Origin: Paraglaciecola algarum
Lineage (GTDB): Bacteria; Pseudomonadota; Gammaproteobacteria; Enterobacterales; Alteromonadaceae
Length of the DNA stretch: 64,000 bases
Reading direction: 5' to 3'
Assembly: GCF_021532655.1 (NCBI RefSeq)
Contig: NZ_JAKGAS010000013.1
Coordinates: 1-64,000, forward strand
In this document: positions 15,983-25,320 of the stretch, one piece after another
Position numbering within the stretch: position 1 is the first letter of the stretch
Layout of the letters: each line of letters opens with the position of its first letter
Notes under the pieces: generated by a model
What the model was told of the DNA's origin: nothing
Database searches by the model: none
Seen by the model: only the letters and a program-made list of their open reading frames with translations
Position numbers and translations under genes: made by a program

Positions 15983-16009
15983 AAGCCAGTTTTTGTAACT
16001 GGCTTTTTT
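15983..16009 (+). terminator. Terminator of bfd
   Basis: Perfect 9-bp arms AAGCCAGTT and AACTGGCTT around TTTGT, followed by a T-run. Confidence 0.85.
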
Positions 16010-16115
16010 ATATAACCAAAAAACAATTCCTAATATACCTTTTAAAAAACAGTTCCCATTGAAATCTGAATAATATACCCATAGAGTAAAAGCATAAATT
16101 AATTCAGGAGTTAAC

Positions 16116-16703
16116 ATGGGACATAGTAACCACAAAGACGATTTTGATGAGTTCCTGAATGAATTTAAAGATGTCATTCCCCTCAAGAACACACAAGTAG
16201 TGCAAACCACAACAAATAAAAACGCTTTGGCTAAACAGCTAAAAAGACAAGCTATTGAACTTGAACAGCAACAAACTAATAATTATTTAACCACTGGCGA
16301 CGTCAAACCTATTGACCCCTACGACTACCTGAGTTTTAAACAAAATGGCATACAAGATGGTGTGTTCAAAAACCTAAGGTTGGGTAAATATAAAATTGAT
16401 ACTGTGTTAAACCTACAACAACTTAAATTCGAACAAGCAAGAACTACAGTGTTTAATCAAGTTCAACAAGCTCACGCCAAAGGTAGAAGAACTCTATTAA
16501 TTAAGCATGGTCTTGGTTTACACAGTAAACCTTTTCCAGCCATGTTAAAAAGTTACTTGAATCAATGGTTAATACAAATGCCGGAAATCATCGCTTTTCA
16601 TACCGCCCAAATTAAACACGGCGGCAACTTAGCTGTGTACGCTCTATTGAAGAAAAACCAAGAGCAAAAACTTCATAATCGAGAAACCTACGGCCAAAAG
16701 TAA
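16116..16703 (+). CDS. smrA: Smr-domain protein SmrA
   Basis: A 195-residue protein with a charged N-terminal region and a C-terminal Smr domain (about 90-185), as in E. coli SmrA (YdaL), a DNA nicking endonuclease in vitro. Recognisable pieces are LNLQQLKFEQA, RTLLIKHGLGLHS and KSYLNQWLIQMPEIIAFHTAQIKHGG. The usual LDLHG motif is altered to LNLQQ, so the Asp and His are missing; this is common in the SmrA branch, but it leaves activity uncertain. AGGAG precedes the ATG. Confidence 0.85.
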   Translation: MGHSNHKDDFDEFLNEFKDVIPLKNTQVVQTTTNKNALAKQLKRQAIELEQQQTNNYLTTGDVKPIDPYDYLSFKQNGIQDGVFKNLRLGKYKIDTVLNLQQLKFEQARTTVFNQVQQAHAKGRRTLLIKHGLGLHSKPFPAMLKSYLNQWLIQMPEIIAFHTAQIKHGGNLAVYALLKKNQEQKLHNRETYGQK

Positions 16704-16716
16704 AGTTTAAGGATGA

Positions 16717-16887
16717 TTAATTTGGATTAGAAGATTGAGATGTGCTTGTTTGTGCAGATGATGATTGAACAGAAGACTGAGGATAATCTGAAGAAGTCGC
16801 AGAAGCACTCATAATAGCGGCAACAATTAGTACAATGACAGTGACTAATACACCCGCTAAACCAAAACCTTTATTCGAACGATTCAT
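16717..16887 (-). CDS. Small single-pass membrane protein of 56 residues
   Basis: The frame begins MNRSNKGFGLAGVLVTVIVL, has one hydrophobic helix (about residues 8-25) and then a Ser/Gln/Thr-rich tail (SSVQSSSAQTSTSQSSNPN). AAGAGA lies eight bases before the ATG. It is convergent with smrA and stops 14 bp from it. No family is recognised; the composition resembles small envelope or secreted peptides. Too short for routine gene calling, so it may be unannotated in relatives. Confidence 0.55.
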   Translation of the reverse strand: MNRSNKGFGLAGVLVTVIVLIVAAIMSASATSSDYPQSSVQSSSAQTSTSQSSNPN

Positions 16888-17111
16888 GTGCGTCTCTTAT
16901 TATTTTGTTGTATTACTTTTTAATTTAATAAACGTCCTTGAGTGGCTAATACGCAGATGTTTTCGTCCTTGTCAACACGCAAAATAATATAGTCTCTATT
17001 TAGCTGATATACAAGGGTTTTATTATAAAGTAATCAAAAATAGTCTTAAGTACTATTGACATGTAAAAATATTGTGAAGTCAACAAGCTGTTTCAGAATG
17101 AATTAGGGTAA

Positions 17112-17141
17112 ATAAAAAAGGCGCTAATTACTTAGCGCCTT
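17112..17141 (-). terminator. Terminator of purL
   Basis: Perfect 10-bp arms AAGGCGCTAA and TTAGCGCCTT around TTAC, with TTTTTTATTT following on the minus strand, 35 bp after the purL stop. Confidence 0.88.
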
Positions 17142-17175
17142 ACTTATGAGTTAATACGTGAATTTAAAGCTTATT

Positions 17176-20100
17176 TTAACCTAAATAAACTCGCGCATTT
17201 CTAAACATTCTCATCCAAGCACCGTCTTCTTGCCAATCGGCTGGATGCCAAGAGTTAGCGACTGTTCTGAATACACGTTCAGGATGTGGCATCATAATAG
17301 TGGCACGGCCATCAGCGCTAGTTAACCCTGCAATTCCTAAAGGTGAACCATTAGGATTAGCTGGATATTGTTGAGTCACTTTTCCATAGTTATCAACATA
17401 CTGCAAAGCGACGGCAGAGCTTTGTAGAGCCGTGTTGGCACCTTGCTCGGCAGCAAACTCTGCACGACCTTCACCATGAGAAACCGCAATTGGCATGCGA
17501 GAACCTTGCATTCCATTAAAGAATACTGACTTAGATTCTTTAACTTCTAACATAGCAACACGTGCTTCAAAGCGCTCGGATTGGTTAGTCACAAAGTGAG
17601 GCCATAAATCAGCACCAGGAATTAAAGACTTCAAATTAGATAACATCTGGCAGCCATTACACACACCTAGCGAAAATGAATCGTTACGAGCAAAGAACTC
17701 TGCAAATTGATCACGAGCCATGTTATTAAACAAAATAGATTTTGCCCAACCTTCGCCTGCCCCTAAAACGTCACCATAAGAGAATCCACCACAAGCGACT
17801 AAACCTTTAAAATTTTCAAGAGATTGTTTACCCGATAAAATATCACTCATATGAACATCTATGGCACTGAATCCAGCGCGATCAAATGCGGCAGCCATTT
17901 CCACATGGGAGTTAACCCCCTGCTCACGTAAAATAGCCATTTTAGGTGCTAAACCTTTGGCAATATATGGGGCGGCTACATCTTCAGTCACATCAAAACT
18001 TAACTTGGCGTGTAAACCAGGATCTTTTGCGTCTGCTTTGGCTGCAAACTCTTGCTCAGCACACTCAGGATTATCTCTAAGTTTTTGCATATGGCGTGTG
18101 GTTTGCGCCCAAGTTTGACGATAAGCCACTCGACTGTTTTCTAATACAACTTGATTATTTTGTGAGAATACGATTTGGTCTGTGTTATTTAATCCACCAA
18201 TTTCATGTACTACTTTTTGTAATCCATGTTCAGCCAACACAGCTAACACTTTTTCTTTATGCTCAGAGGCTATTTGCACTACAGCCCCTAATTCTTCATT
18301 AAATAATATTTCGATAGGTTGACCTGTCAAACTATCTAAATTGATATCTAAACCCGTTTTACCAGCAAAAGCCATTTCAACTAATGTGGCAAATAATCCA
18401 CCATCAGAGCGGTCATGATAAGCAAGTAACATCTTATCTGTTACTAATTGTTGGATCGCTAAGAAGAAGCCCTTGAGTAGTGGCGCAGAATCAACATCTG
18501 GCGCTTGATTACCTAATTGTTGATAAACTTGCGCTAAACAAGATGCACCTAAACGGTTTTGACCTTGGCCTAAATCGATTAGCAATAATTCAGTTTCTGC
18601 TACTTGAGTATTTAGCTCTGGAGTTAAGGTTTTACGAATATCTTGAACCGCACCAAAGGCAGTAATCACCAAAGATAAAGGTGATGTAACAGACTTATCA
18701 GTCCCATCTTCTTGCCAAGTGGTTTTCATCGACATGGAGTCTTTACCCACTGGAATTGTGATATCCAGTGCTGGGCATAACTCTTCACCGACTGCTTTAA
18801 CGGCTTCATACAAACCAGCGTCTTCACCTGGGTGACCAGCTGCCGACATCCAGTTAGCAGACAAATTAATACGCTTAAAATCACCGATATCAGCAGCGGC
18901 AATGTTGGTTAAAGATTCCCCCACTGCCATACGAGCTGAAGCTGCATAATTAATTAAAGCAATAGGAGTGCGTTCACCCATAGCCATAGCTTCACCTTGG
19001 TAGGTGTCATAAGCACTAGCGGTAACAGCTACATCGGCCACTGGTACTTGCCAAGGCCCAACCATTTGGTCGCGACATACCATGCCTGTTACTGAGCGAT
19101 CACCGATTGTAATTAAAAATGTTTTTTCAGCTACTGTAGGTAAACTTAAAATGCGCTCTGCCGCTTCAGCAAGTTCCATCACACTAGTATCAACTGCTGG
19201 TGTATCTAATTTTTTAGATTGCACATCACGGTGCATTTTAGGTGTTTTACCTAACAACACGTCAAGTGGCATATCGATAGGGTTATTCTCAAAATGACTA
19301 TCACTTAGAGTAAGATGTTCTTCAGCTGTCGCTTCACCTACAACTGCAAACAAAGCTCTTTCGCGACGACAAATTTCAGTGAACAGCTCTAAGTTTTCCG
19401 GGGCGACCGACATGACATAACGTTCTTGAGACTCGTTACACCAAACTTCTAGTGGCGACATGCCTGGTTCATCATTAAGTACATTGCGTAATTCAAAACG
19501 CCCGCCACGACCAGCATCACTGACTAACTCAGGGAAAGCATTAGACAATCCGCCTGCGCCCACATCATGGATAAATTGAATGGGGTTTTTGTCACCTAAT
19601 TGCCAACATTTGTCGATAACTTCTTGGCAACGGCGTTCCATTTCTGGGTTACCACGTTGTACTGATGCAAAATCTAGATCTTCATTAGATTGCCCAGAAG
19701 CCATGGATGATGCAGCCCCACCTCCTAAACCAATATTCATGGCTGGGCCACCTAAGGCAATTAATTTAGCGCCTACTGTGATTTCACCTTTTTGAATATG
19801 TTGCTTACGAATGTTACCTAAACCACCGGCTAACATGATGGGCTTGTGATAACCGCGAACTTCTTCACCGTTAAAACTATTTACTTTTTGTTCGTATGTT
19901 CTGAAGTAACCTAAGATGCTCGGACGACCAAATTCGTTGTTAAATGCTGCGCCCCCTAAAGGCCCATCCATCATAATGTCGTAGGCATTAACGATACGGG
20001 CAGGTTTACCGTAATCTTGCTCCCAAGGTTGTTCATAACCTGGAATGCGTAAGTTAGAAACCGAAAATCCTACTAAGCCCGCTTTGGGTTTTGAACCTCG

Positions 20101-21066
20101 GCCAGTAGCTCCTTCATCACGAATTTCACCGCCTGATCCGGTAGCTGCACCAGAAAACGGTGCAATTGCTGTCGGATGATTATGGGTTTCAACCTTCATT
20201 AAGATATCAATATCTTCGTGATGATAAGAATATTCATTACTATCTGCTGATGGGAAGAAACGCCCAGCAAAGCTGCCTTCCATTACAGCAGCATTATCTT
20301 TGTAGGCTGAATGAACATTTTCACCGCAATGTTCATAGGTATTTTTAATCATTTTGAACAATGATTTAGGTTGCTCTTGACCGTCTATGGTCCAATCGGC
20401 ATTGAATATTTTATGACGACAATGTTCTGAGTTTGCTTGAGCAAACATATACAACTCAACATCATTTGGATTACGGCCTAAACGTGTAAAGTTATCAAAC
20501 AAATAATCCACTTCGTCGTCCGCTAAGGCTAAACCTAAACGAATATTTGTTTGCTCTAACGCTTGTTTACCTTCTTCAAGCATTTTCACTGAAGTGAGTG
20601 CTGTAGGTTGACCTTGCACAAATAACGTTTCGGCTTGAGCCAAATCAGTTAACACCACTTCTGTCATGCGGTCATGTAACAAACCTTTAACTTTAAGCAA
20701 TTGCTCTGGTGTCAGGTTTTCAGCTTGTAGATAATAAGCCACGCCGCGCTCTAATCTTTGCACCGAGGTTAATCCACAATTGTGAGCTATGTCGGTTGAT
20801 TTAGAAGACCAAGGAGAAATGGTGCCTGGTCTAGGTGTGACCAACAACAATAAACCTTCAGGTTCGTGCTCTTGGATAGATGGGCCATAAGTTAATAGTT
20901 TAGCCAATACTTCACTTTGCTGATCCGATAGAGGACTTTTAACTTCAGCAAAGTGTACATATTCGGCATAAATACCCGTGACAGGAAGGTCATTTTCAGC
21001 AAATTGAGAAAGACACTTTTCAACTCTAAAATCAGATAAAGCAGGCGTACCGCGAAGCACTAACAT
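17176..21066 (-). CDS. purL: Phosphoribosylformylglycinamidine synthase
   Basis: The large single-chain FGAM synthase (about 1296 residues; E. coli 1295) converts FGAR and glutamine to FGAM in purine synthesis. The order is an N-terminal PurS-like domain, a linker, two ATP-binding AIRS-type repeats (VETHNHPTAIAPFSGAATGSGG, VGKDSMSMKT) and a C-terminal glutaminase with nucleophile Cys in GVCNGCQM and MPHPERVFR. The frame is open 12 codons upstream, but MLVLRGTPALS matches the usual N-terminus and AAGGTGA lies eight bases before it. Purine genes guaA and guaB are nearby but not contiguous. Confidence 0.97.
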   Translation of the reverse strand: MLVLRGTPALSDFRVEKCLSQFAENDLPVTGIYAEYVHFAEVKSPLSDQQSEVLAKLLTYGPSIQEHEPEGLLLLVTPRPGTISPWSSKSTDIAHNCGLTSVQRLERGVAYYLQAENLTPEQLLKVKGLLHDRMTEVVLTDLAQAETLFVQGQPTALTSVKMLEEGKQALEQTNIRLGLALADDEVDYLFDNFTRLGRNPNDVELYMFAQANSEHCRHKIFNADWTIDGQEQPKSLFKMIKNTYEHCGENVHSAYKDNAAVMEGSFAGRFFPSADSNEYSYHHEDIDILMKVETHNHPTAIAPFSGAATGSGGEIRDEGATGRGSKPKAGLVGFSVSNLRIPGYEQPWEQDYGKPARIVNAYDIMMDGPLGGAAFNNEFGRPSILGYFRTYEQKVNSFNGEEVRGYHKPIMLAGGLGNIRKQHIQKGEITVGAKLIALGGPAMNIGLGGGAASSMASGQSNEDLDFASVQRGNPEMERRCQEVIDKCWQLGDKNPIQFIHDVGAGGLSNAFPELVSDAGRGGRFELRNVLNDEPGMSPLEVWCNESQERYVMSVAPENLELFTEICRRERALFAVVGEATAEEHLTLSDSHFENNPIDMPLDVLLGKTPKMHRDVQSKKLDTPAVDTSVMELAEAAERILSLPTVAEKTFLITIGDRSVTGMVCRDQMVGPWQVPVADVAVTASAYDTYQGEAMAMGERTPIALINYAASARMAVGESLTNIAAADIGDFKRINLSANWMSAAGHPGEDAGLYEAVKAVGEELCPALDITIPVGKDSMSMKTTWQEDGTDKSVTSPLSLVITAFGAVQDIRKTLTPELNTQVAETELLLIDLGQGQNRLGASCLAQVYQQLGNQAPDVDSAPLLKGFFLAIQQLVTDKMLLAYHDRSDGGLFATLVEMAFAGKTGLDINLDSLTGQPIEILFNEELGAVVQIASEHKEKVLAVLAEHGLQKVVHEIGGLNNTDQIVFSQNNQVVLENSRVAYRQTWAQTTRHMQKLRDNPECAEQEFAAKADAKDPGLHAKLSFDVTEDVAAPYIAKGLAPKMAILREQGVNSHVEMAAAFDRAGFSAIDVHMSDILSGKQSLENFKGLVACGGFSYGDVLGAGEGWAKSILFNNMARDQFAEFFARNDSFSLGVCNGCQMLSNLKSLIPGADLWPHFVTNQSERFEARVAMLEVKESKSVFFNGMQGSRMPIAVSHGEGRAEFAAEQGANTALQSSAVALQYVDNYGKVTQQYPANPNGSPLGIAGLTSADGRATIMMPHPERVFRTVANSWHPADWQEDGAWMRMFRNARVYLG

Positions 21067-21302
21067 TATGGTCATCACCTTGTAGCAGAATTCACTAAAC
21101 AACTTATGTTAGCGAATCAATTAATGGGAAATTTTAAGGCGCGAATTATAGGTCAATTTGATCAAATTGATAAGTCTAGATGCTGAATTAACACTCTTTT
21201 GTTGTTACTACTTTGCTTTACCTAACTAAAGCACTGGATGATTTAGTTTATTTTGGTCACAATAGAAATATGAACCCAAGTAGTTATCACTGTTTATTGT
21301 CC

Positions 21303-21319
21303 AAGAGGTCAGAATTATC
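21303..21319 (+). promoter_or_regulatory. Ribosome site and apparent AUU start of mltF
   Basis: AAGAGG (21303-21308) is followed five bases later by ATT (21314) and ATC in the mltF frame. No ATG, GTG or TTG exists between the upstream in-frame stop (21281) and TTG at 21353. Starting at ATT gives a complete lipoprotein signal, whereas TTG gives only six residues before the lipobox Cys. Confidence 0.55.
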
Positions 21320-22765
21320 CGTTTATTTATTCGCTTAGTTTCGATTGCTTCATTGCTTGTAATAGGCGGCTGTAACGATGTTAAACAACCTTCAAACTTA
21401 GCTGAGGTGTTAGACACGGGTGTTTTAAAAGTAGGCACCACATACGGCCTGACTAACTATTACAATGGCCCTTCTGGGCCAGTTGGTTTTGAATATGAAC
21501 TAGCCGACGGTTTCGCCAATTATTTAGGGGTTAAACTTGAAGTTTTCCCCTTCTACAACTTAAGTGAACTATTCCCACAATTAGCAAACAATCATATCAA
21601 TCTTGTTGCAGCGGGAATAACGGTTAGCCCTGAACGAGCCCAAACCTTTACATTTGGGCCTGCTTATCAACAAGCTAGTGAAAAACTGGTATTCAAACAA
21701 GGCAAAGAATGGCCGAGAAAAATCGAAGATTTAAACGGCGAATTAGTGGTGATAGCTGATAGTAGCCATCATGAAAGTTTGCTCAAAGTCAAACAGAACT
21801 ATACTCAACTTAGTTGGCAACAAACTGAAGACAAAGACGTTGAAGAGTTATTAGAAATGGTACTCAACGAAGATTTGGACTATACAGTTGCCGATTCAAA
21901 CATTTTAGCCCTTATGCGCCGCAGACATCCTGAACTGGCTATTGGATTTTCAGTTAGTCCAGAACAAAACATAGCGTGGGCGGTTAATAAAAATCAAGAC
22001 GACTCATTATTAGCGGCACTTATCGAATACTTTGGCATAATTCAAAGTAATGGCACCTTAGCCGCACTTGAAGATAAATATTTTGGCCATGTAAGAAACT
22101 TCAACTATGTCGATACCAGAGAGTTTATTAAATCGGTAAGAGATATTTTACCAAAGTTTAAACCATGGTTTGAACAATACTCTGGGGATTTAGATTGGCG
22201 ATTGTTAGCTGCTATGAGTTATCAAGAAAGTCATTGGAAACCTAATGCTAAATCGGTAACGGGTGTACGCGGGTTAATGATGTTAACTCTGGCCACAGCA
22301 AAAGATATGGGCATCAAGTCTAGGCTCGACCCGGAACAAAGTATCAAAGGTGGCTCGACTTATTTAGCCAGTATCTTGAGACGGATCCCTGCGCGTATTC
22401 AGCCGCCTGACAGCACTTGGTTTGCTCTAGCCGCTTATAATATTGGCTTAGGCCATTTGGAAGATGCTCGAGTGCTAACAGATCGACAAGGTGGCAATCC
22501 AGATATGTGGGTTGATGTTAAACAGCGTCTTCTCCAACTAAGGCAAAAACGTTACTACAAAACCACTAAGTATGGTTATGCTCGCGGTAACGAAGCTGTA
22601 GCTTATGTTGATAACATCCGAAGATATTACGACACCTTAGTTTGGTTAGATGATCAGCCTCCACAGATTTTGGAAGAGCAATCACCTTCAGAAAAAGGCG
22701 CACCTATTAACGAACTTCAACCAGCAATAGAAAACTCTAGCACTTCAATTACTGCTCAAAATTAA
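21314..22765 (+). CDS. mltF: Membrane-bound lytic murein transglycosylase F
   Basis: About 483 residues from the proposed AUU start. The N-terminus reads RLFIRLVSIASLLVIGGC, a lipoprotein signal, so it is an outer-membrane lipoprotein. An ABC-type periplasmic solute-binding-like domain follows (about 30-265), then a transglycosylase domain with catalytic Glu in AAMSYQESHW and TGVRGLMMLT, ALAAYNIGLGH and the C-terminal YGYARGNEAVAYV. MltF cleaves peptidoglycan with formation of anhydromuramyl ends. The first conventional start, TTG at 21353, would truncate the signal. Divergent from purL and followed by tadA on the other strand, a conserved order. Confidence 0.92.
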   Translation: MIRLFIRLVSIASLLVIGGCNDVKQPSNLAEVLDTGVLKVGTTYGLTNYYNGPSGPVGFEYELADGFANYLGVKLEVFPFYNLSELFPQLANNHINLVAAGITVSPERAQTFTFGPAYQQASEKLVFKQGKEWPRKIEDLNGELVVIADSSHHESLLKVKQNYTQLSWQQTEDKDVEELLEMVLNEDLDYTVADSNILALMRRRHPELAIGFSVSPEQNIAWAVNKNQDDSLLAALIEYFGIIQSNGTLAALEDKYFGHVRNFNYVDTREFIKSVRDILPKFKPWFEQYSGDLDWRLLAAMSYQESHWKPNAKSVTGVRGLMMLTLATAKDMGIKSRLDPEQSIKGGSTYLASILRRIPARIQPPDSTWFALAAYNIGLGHLEDARVLTDRQGGNPDMWVDVKQRLLQLRQKRYYKTTKYGYARGNEAVAYVDNIRRYYDTLVWLDDQPPQILEEQSPSEKGAPINELQPAIENSSTSITAQN

Positions 22766-22901
22766 ATCAATTCAATCTAACTTTGTCACAATCTAGTAAC
22801 AATCTTGCTTTATTTTGTGTTTAATGAAACTTTTTGAGCTTTCTATGGTTCATAGTAAGCAAGGAAGGTTTAGTGAATTTTAATAAAACAAAGGAGTTAA
22901 A

Positions 22902-23054
22902 ATGAAAAAACGTACAACCATATCTAATAGAAGGTCGCTATCGAGTAACAGCCGTAGACGACAACTTTTAAAACGTGTTCATCAAAAAGTAGTTTCACGT
23001 AGACAAAGTTTCCAAGTCACTGAATTAAACGAAGACCTAGCAGAAGCTTGCTAG
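22902..23054 (+). CDS. Small highly basic protein of 50 residues
   Basis: Begins MKKRTTISNRRSLSSNSRRR and continues QLLKRVHQKVVSRRQ before an acidic end (ELNEDLAEAC). AAAGGAG sits six bases before the ATG, a strong ribosome site. The N-terminal two-thirds carry about sixteen Arg/Lys, suggesting nucleic-acid or ribosome contact. It ends 14 bp from the convergent tadA gene. I recognise no family; it resembles small basic peptides of Alteromonadales but that is an impression. Coding status rests on the ribosome site and strong amino-acid bias. Confidence 0.55.
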   Translation: MKKRTTISNRRSLSSNSRRRQLLKRVHQKVVSRRQSFQVTELNEDLAEAC

Positions 23055-23068
23055 TATTTTTTGAAGTA

Positions 23069-23566
23069 CTAGCTTTCTTCACGCTTTTTCTGTTTTAATT
23101 TCTTTTTCTCTGCTCTACGTCGTTTAAAAAAAGCAGATAATCTATCTCCACACTCTTGAGCCAATACCCCTGAACTAATTTCAACTTGATGATTGAGCTT
23201 TTCATCCTGCAATAAATTCATCACACTACCCGCTGCTCCAGATTTATAATCTGACGCGCCAAACACTAATCGCCTAATTCTACTATGCACTAACAAACCA
23301 GCGCACATAGGGCATGGTTCTAAGGTGACGTATAAAGTTGTATCAATAAGTCGGTAATTTTCAATCACGCAACCAGCTTGACGAATAGCCATCATTTCTG
23401 CGTGAGCAGAAGGATCATGCTGAAGAATAGATTGGTTCCAGCCCTCACCTATTATTTGACCATCTTTTATTAAAACAGCCCCAACTGGGATCTCACCTTG
23501 TTGTTCAGCATTATTTGCAAGCGACAGTGCATGCCGCATCCACTTTTCATCTTGTTGTTTATTCAA
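23069..23566 (-). CDS. tadA: tRNA-specific adenosine deaminase
   Basis: Deaminates A34 to inosine in tRNA-Arg(ACG), letting it read several codons. 165 residues. Zinc and catalytic residues are in HAEMMA (H55, E57) and PCPMCAG (C85, C88). The C-terminus is a basic tail rich in Lys and Arg (RRRAEKKKLKQKKRE). Adjacent to mltF as in many gammaproteobacteria. Confidence 0.95.
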   Translation of the reverse strand: MNKQQDEKWMRHALSLANNAEQQGEIPVGAVLIKDGQIIGEGWNQSILQHDPSAHAEMMAIRQAGCVIENYRLIDTTLYVTLEPCPMCAGLLVHSRIRRLVFGASDYKSGAAGSVMNLLQDEKLNHQVEISSGVLAQECGDRLSAFFKRRRAEKKKLKQKKREES

Positions 23567-23764
23567 AAGATTTCACACTTTTAATAATTTGGCGAATTTC
23601 ATCAAATAGTTAGCCAATTTAACCAATATGAATATGGTTATTTAATCAAAAAAATTATAACCTAATGATATTCAAGAAGTTTTAATTCTGGTCAACTATT
23701 TGCTTTGTATGTCACATAAGCATAAACTTTTTATTATCTGAGACAAAGAAAAAGGAACAACAAA

Positions 23765-24007
23765 ATGAATATGACAGCCATAGCTATAGTCGCCATAGCA
23801 TGTTGGGCAGTAGTTGAGTTAGTAAATGGACCTAAAAACCGCAAAAAATCCAAATCGTCGCAAGAGCCAGATCAAGCAACCCTTGATTTACAACAACAAG
23901 TAGAAGCCATGCGTGAACGAATTGAAACCCTAGAAAAAATTGTCACTGATGAAAAATATGATTTACATCGTCAGTTTGACGATTTGAAAAAAGACAAAGT
24001 TGCCTAG
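23765..24007 (+). CDS. PspB-like small membrane protein
   Basis: 80 residues: an N-terminal hydrophobic helix (about 3-19), a basic segment (GPKNRKKSKS) and a C-terminal coiled coil with MRERIETLEKIVTDE. That motif closely resembles the C-terminus of phage-shock protein B (MRERIQALESILD in E. coli). No pspA, pspC or pspF lies nearby, so it is an orphan. AAAGGAACAACAAA precedes the ATG. A role in envelope stress is inferred only from this resemblance. Confidence 0.65.
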   Translation: MNMTAIAIVAIACWAVVELVNGPKNRKKSKSSQEPDQATLDLQQQVEAMRERIETLEKIVTDEKYDLHRQFDDLKKDKVA

Positions 24008-24025
24008 AGTTACTCTCACTTTTAA

Positions 24026-24068
24026 AAGAACCTTATTTTGTTAATATTTAATTAAAAATAAGGTTCTT
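24026..24068. terminator. Bidirectional terminator between the PspB-like and acyltransferase genes
   Basis: Perfect 14-bp arms AAGAACCTTATTTT and AAAATAAGGTTCTT around 15 bases, between convergent genes. Confidence 0.8.
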
Positions 24069-24085
24069 GGTTTCTTTCAAAAAAT

Positions 24086-25210
24086 CTAACTTTGCTGCTT
24101 CAAAAATGCAGTAGCATACATAGTTAACAATTTATTTTGTTCTTTGTCTGACAAGTCTTGCATGCGTTTTAGCAAATATTCTTTAGCTGAGCTTTCAAGC
24201 TTATCATTGCTAGAATAATCCACACTTGTATTCAACATATCCGCAGCCACAGGACCAGTAGAAAAAGGTTTATAACCAGACAATATTGCTGTATCTAAAT
24301 GTTCAGCCACTTGTTTGGCATTTTCAAACTCGCCGATAAGCTGCTCACCAAAATGTACATGTACTTTACCTTTTTGCCCGGTAATACCATTCACTATGCT
24401 GCGCACATCTTCGTTATCAGGTTTGTCGTAACAGCCTTCATCTTCAAGTTGTTGAAGTTCTTTTGCCTTACTAATATCACAAGGATCAAATTCGTAAGAA
24501 ATTGACACAGGCACAATTCGTAAACTTTTAATGTAATCAGCAAACTCAGTGGTTTTGGGTTTATTTAACGACAACATAGAAATGATCGCAGGGTTAGTTT
24601 GATCATTGCCATCTTTAGCACGGCCTTCTCTTTGTGCTATCCAGATATGCTGATGCTCAGAATTCAAGGTAAACTCAATGTATTCACTAAGCAATTTTGC
24701 AGCAGCTAGTTTCTCACGTCTGTCAGTTGCCGAACGTTTAACAATAAAACATTTATTTAAGCGAATAAGGTCAGCTACCCATTCTTTTTTAAGTAGATTA
24801 TCACCCACCGCAATTCTAACTGTATCTTGTTCGTTCATATGCAGGGCCCAGTTTACAAAAGCCGGATCTAATGCAATATCTCTGTGGTTACTGATAAACA
24901 AACAAGCTTGGGATAAATCTAATTTATCTAGACCACTCACAGTAAATGACGAAGTGGTGGTGCTGATCATACGCTCCATATAAGGGCTGATTAGATGCTG
25001 GAAATCTCTCGGAGTCTTCACATTAGCCATTTGTTTAAGAATATATCTACGAGTTAAATATGCCAAAAACGGTCGTAAACACTTAGGCCAAGCAGAGAAC
25101 TTAAAGGCCACTAAACTGGCAATAAACTCTTTATTATTAAATAGTTTATTTAAAACAACGGGGATATCAGCGTCTTCGTATGGACGAATAGAGTCAAACT
25201 TATTGGACAT
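24086..25210 (-). CDS. 1-acyl-sn-glycerol-3-phosphate acyltransferase (PlsC-type) family protein
   Basis: 374 residues, longer than typical PlsC. The acyltransferase motifs are present: NHRDIALD (N108-D115, the NHxxxxD catalytic block) and AQREGRAKDG (the EGR block that binds the glycerol phosphate), with VPVSISYEFDP further on. No clear transmembrane helix apart from a moderately hydrophobic stretch near 30-50, so membrane association is probably peripheral. The C-terminal third (about 270-374) has no motif I know. Probable role in phospholipid or lipid A-related acyl transfer; the acceptor is unknown. Confidence 0.8.
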   Translation of the reverse strand: MSNKFDSIRPYEDADIPVVLNKLFNNKEFIASLVAFKFSAWPKCLRPFLAYLTRRYILKQMANVKTPRDFQHLISPYMERMISTTTSSFTVSGLDKLDLSQACLFISNHRDIALDPAFVNWALHMNEQDTVRIAVGDNLLKKEWVADLIRLNKCFIVKRSATDRREKLAAAKLLSEYIEFTLNSEHQHIWIAQREGRAKDGNDQTNPAIISMLSLNKPKTTEFADYIKSLRIVPVSISYEFDPCDISKAKELQQLEDEGCYDKPDNEDVRSIVNGITGQKGKVHVHFGEQLIGEFENAKQVAEHLDTAILSGYKPFSTGPVAADMLNTSVDYSSNDKLESSAKEYLLKRMQDLSDKEQNKLLTMYATAFLKQQS

Positions 25211-25320
25211 TAGAGATATTGAAAATTCTTATTGGAAATTTTAGCCGCACATTGTGCCGATAAATACTAGTTTCGGCAAATGCTTTAATAAAGGTCAGCC
25301 CAGTAAAGATAACTGCCAAG

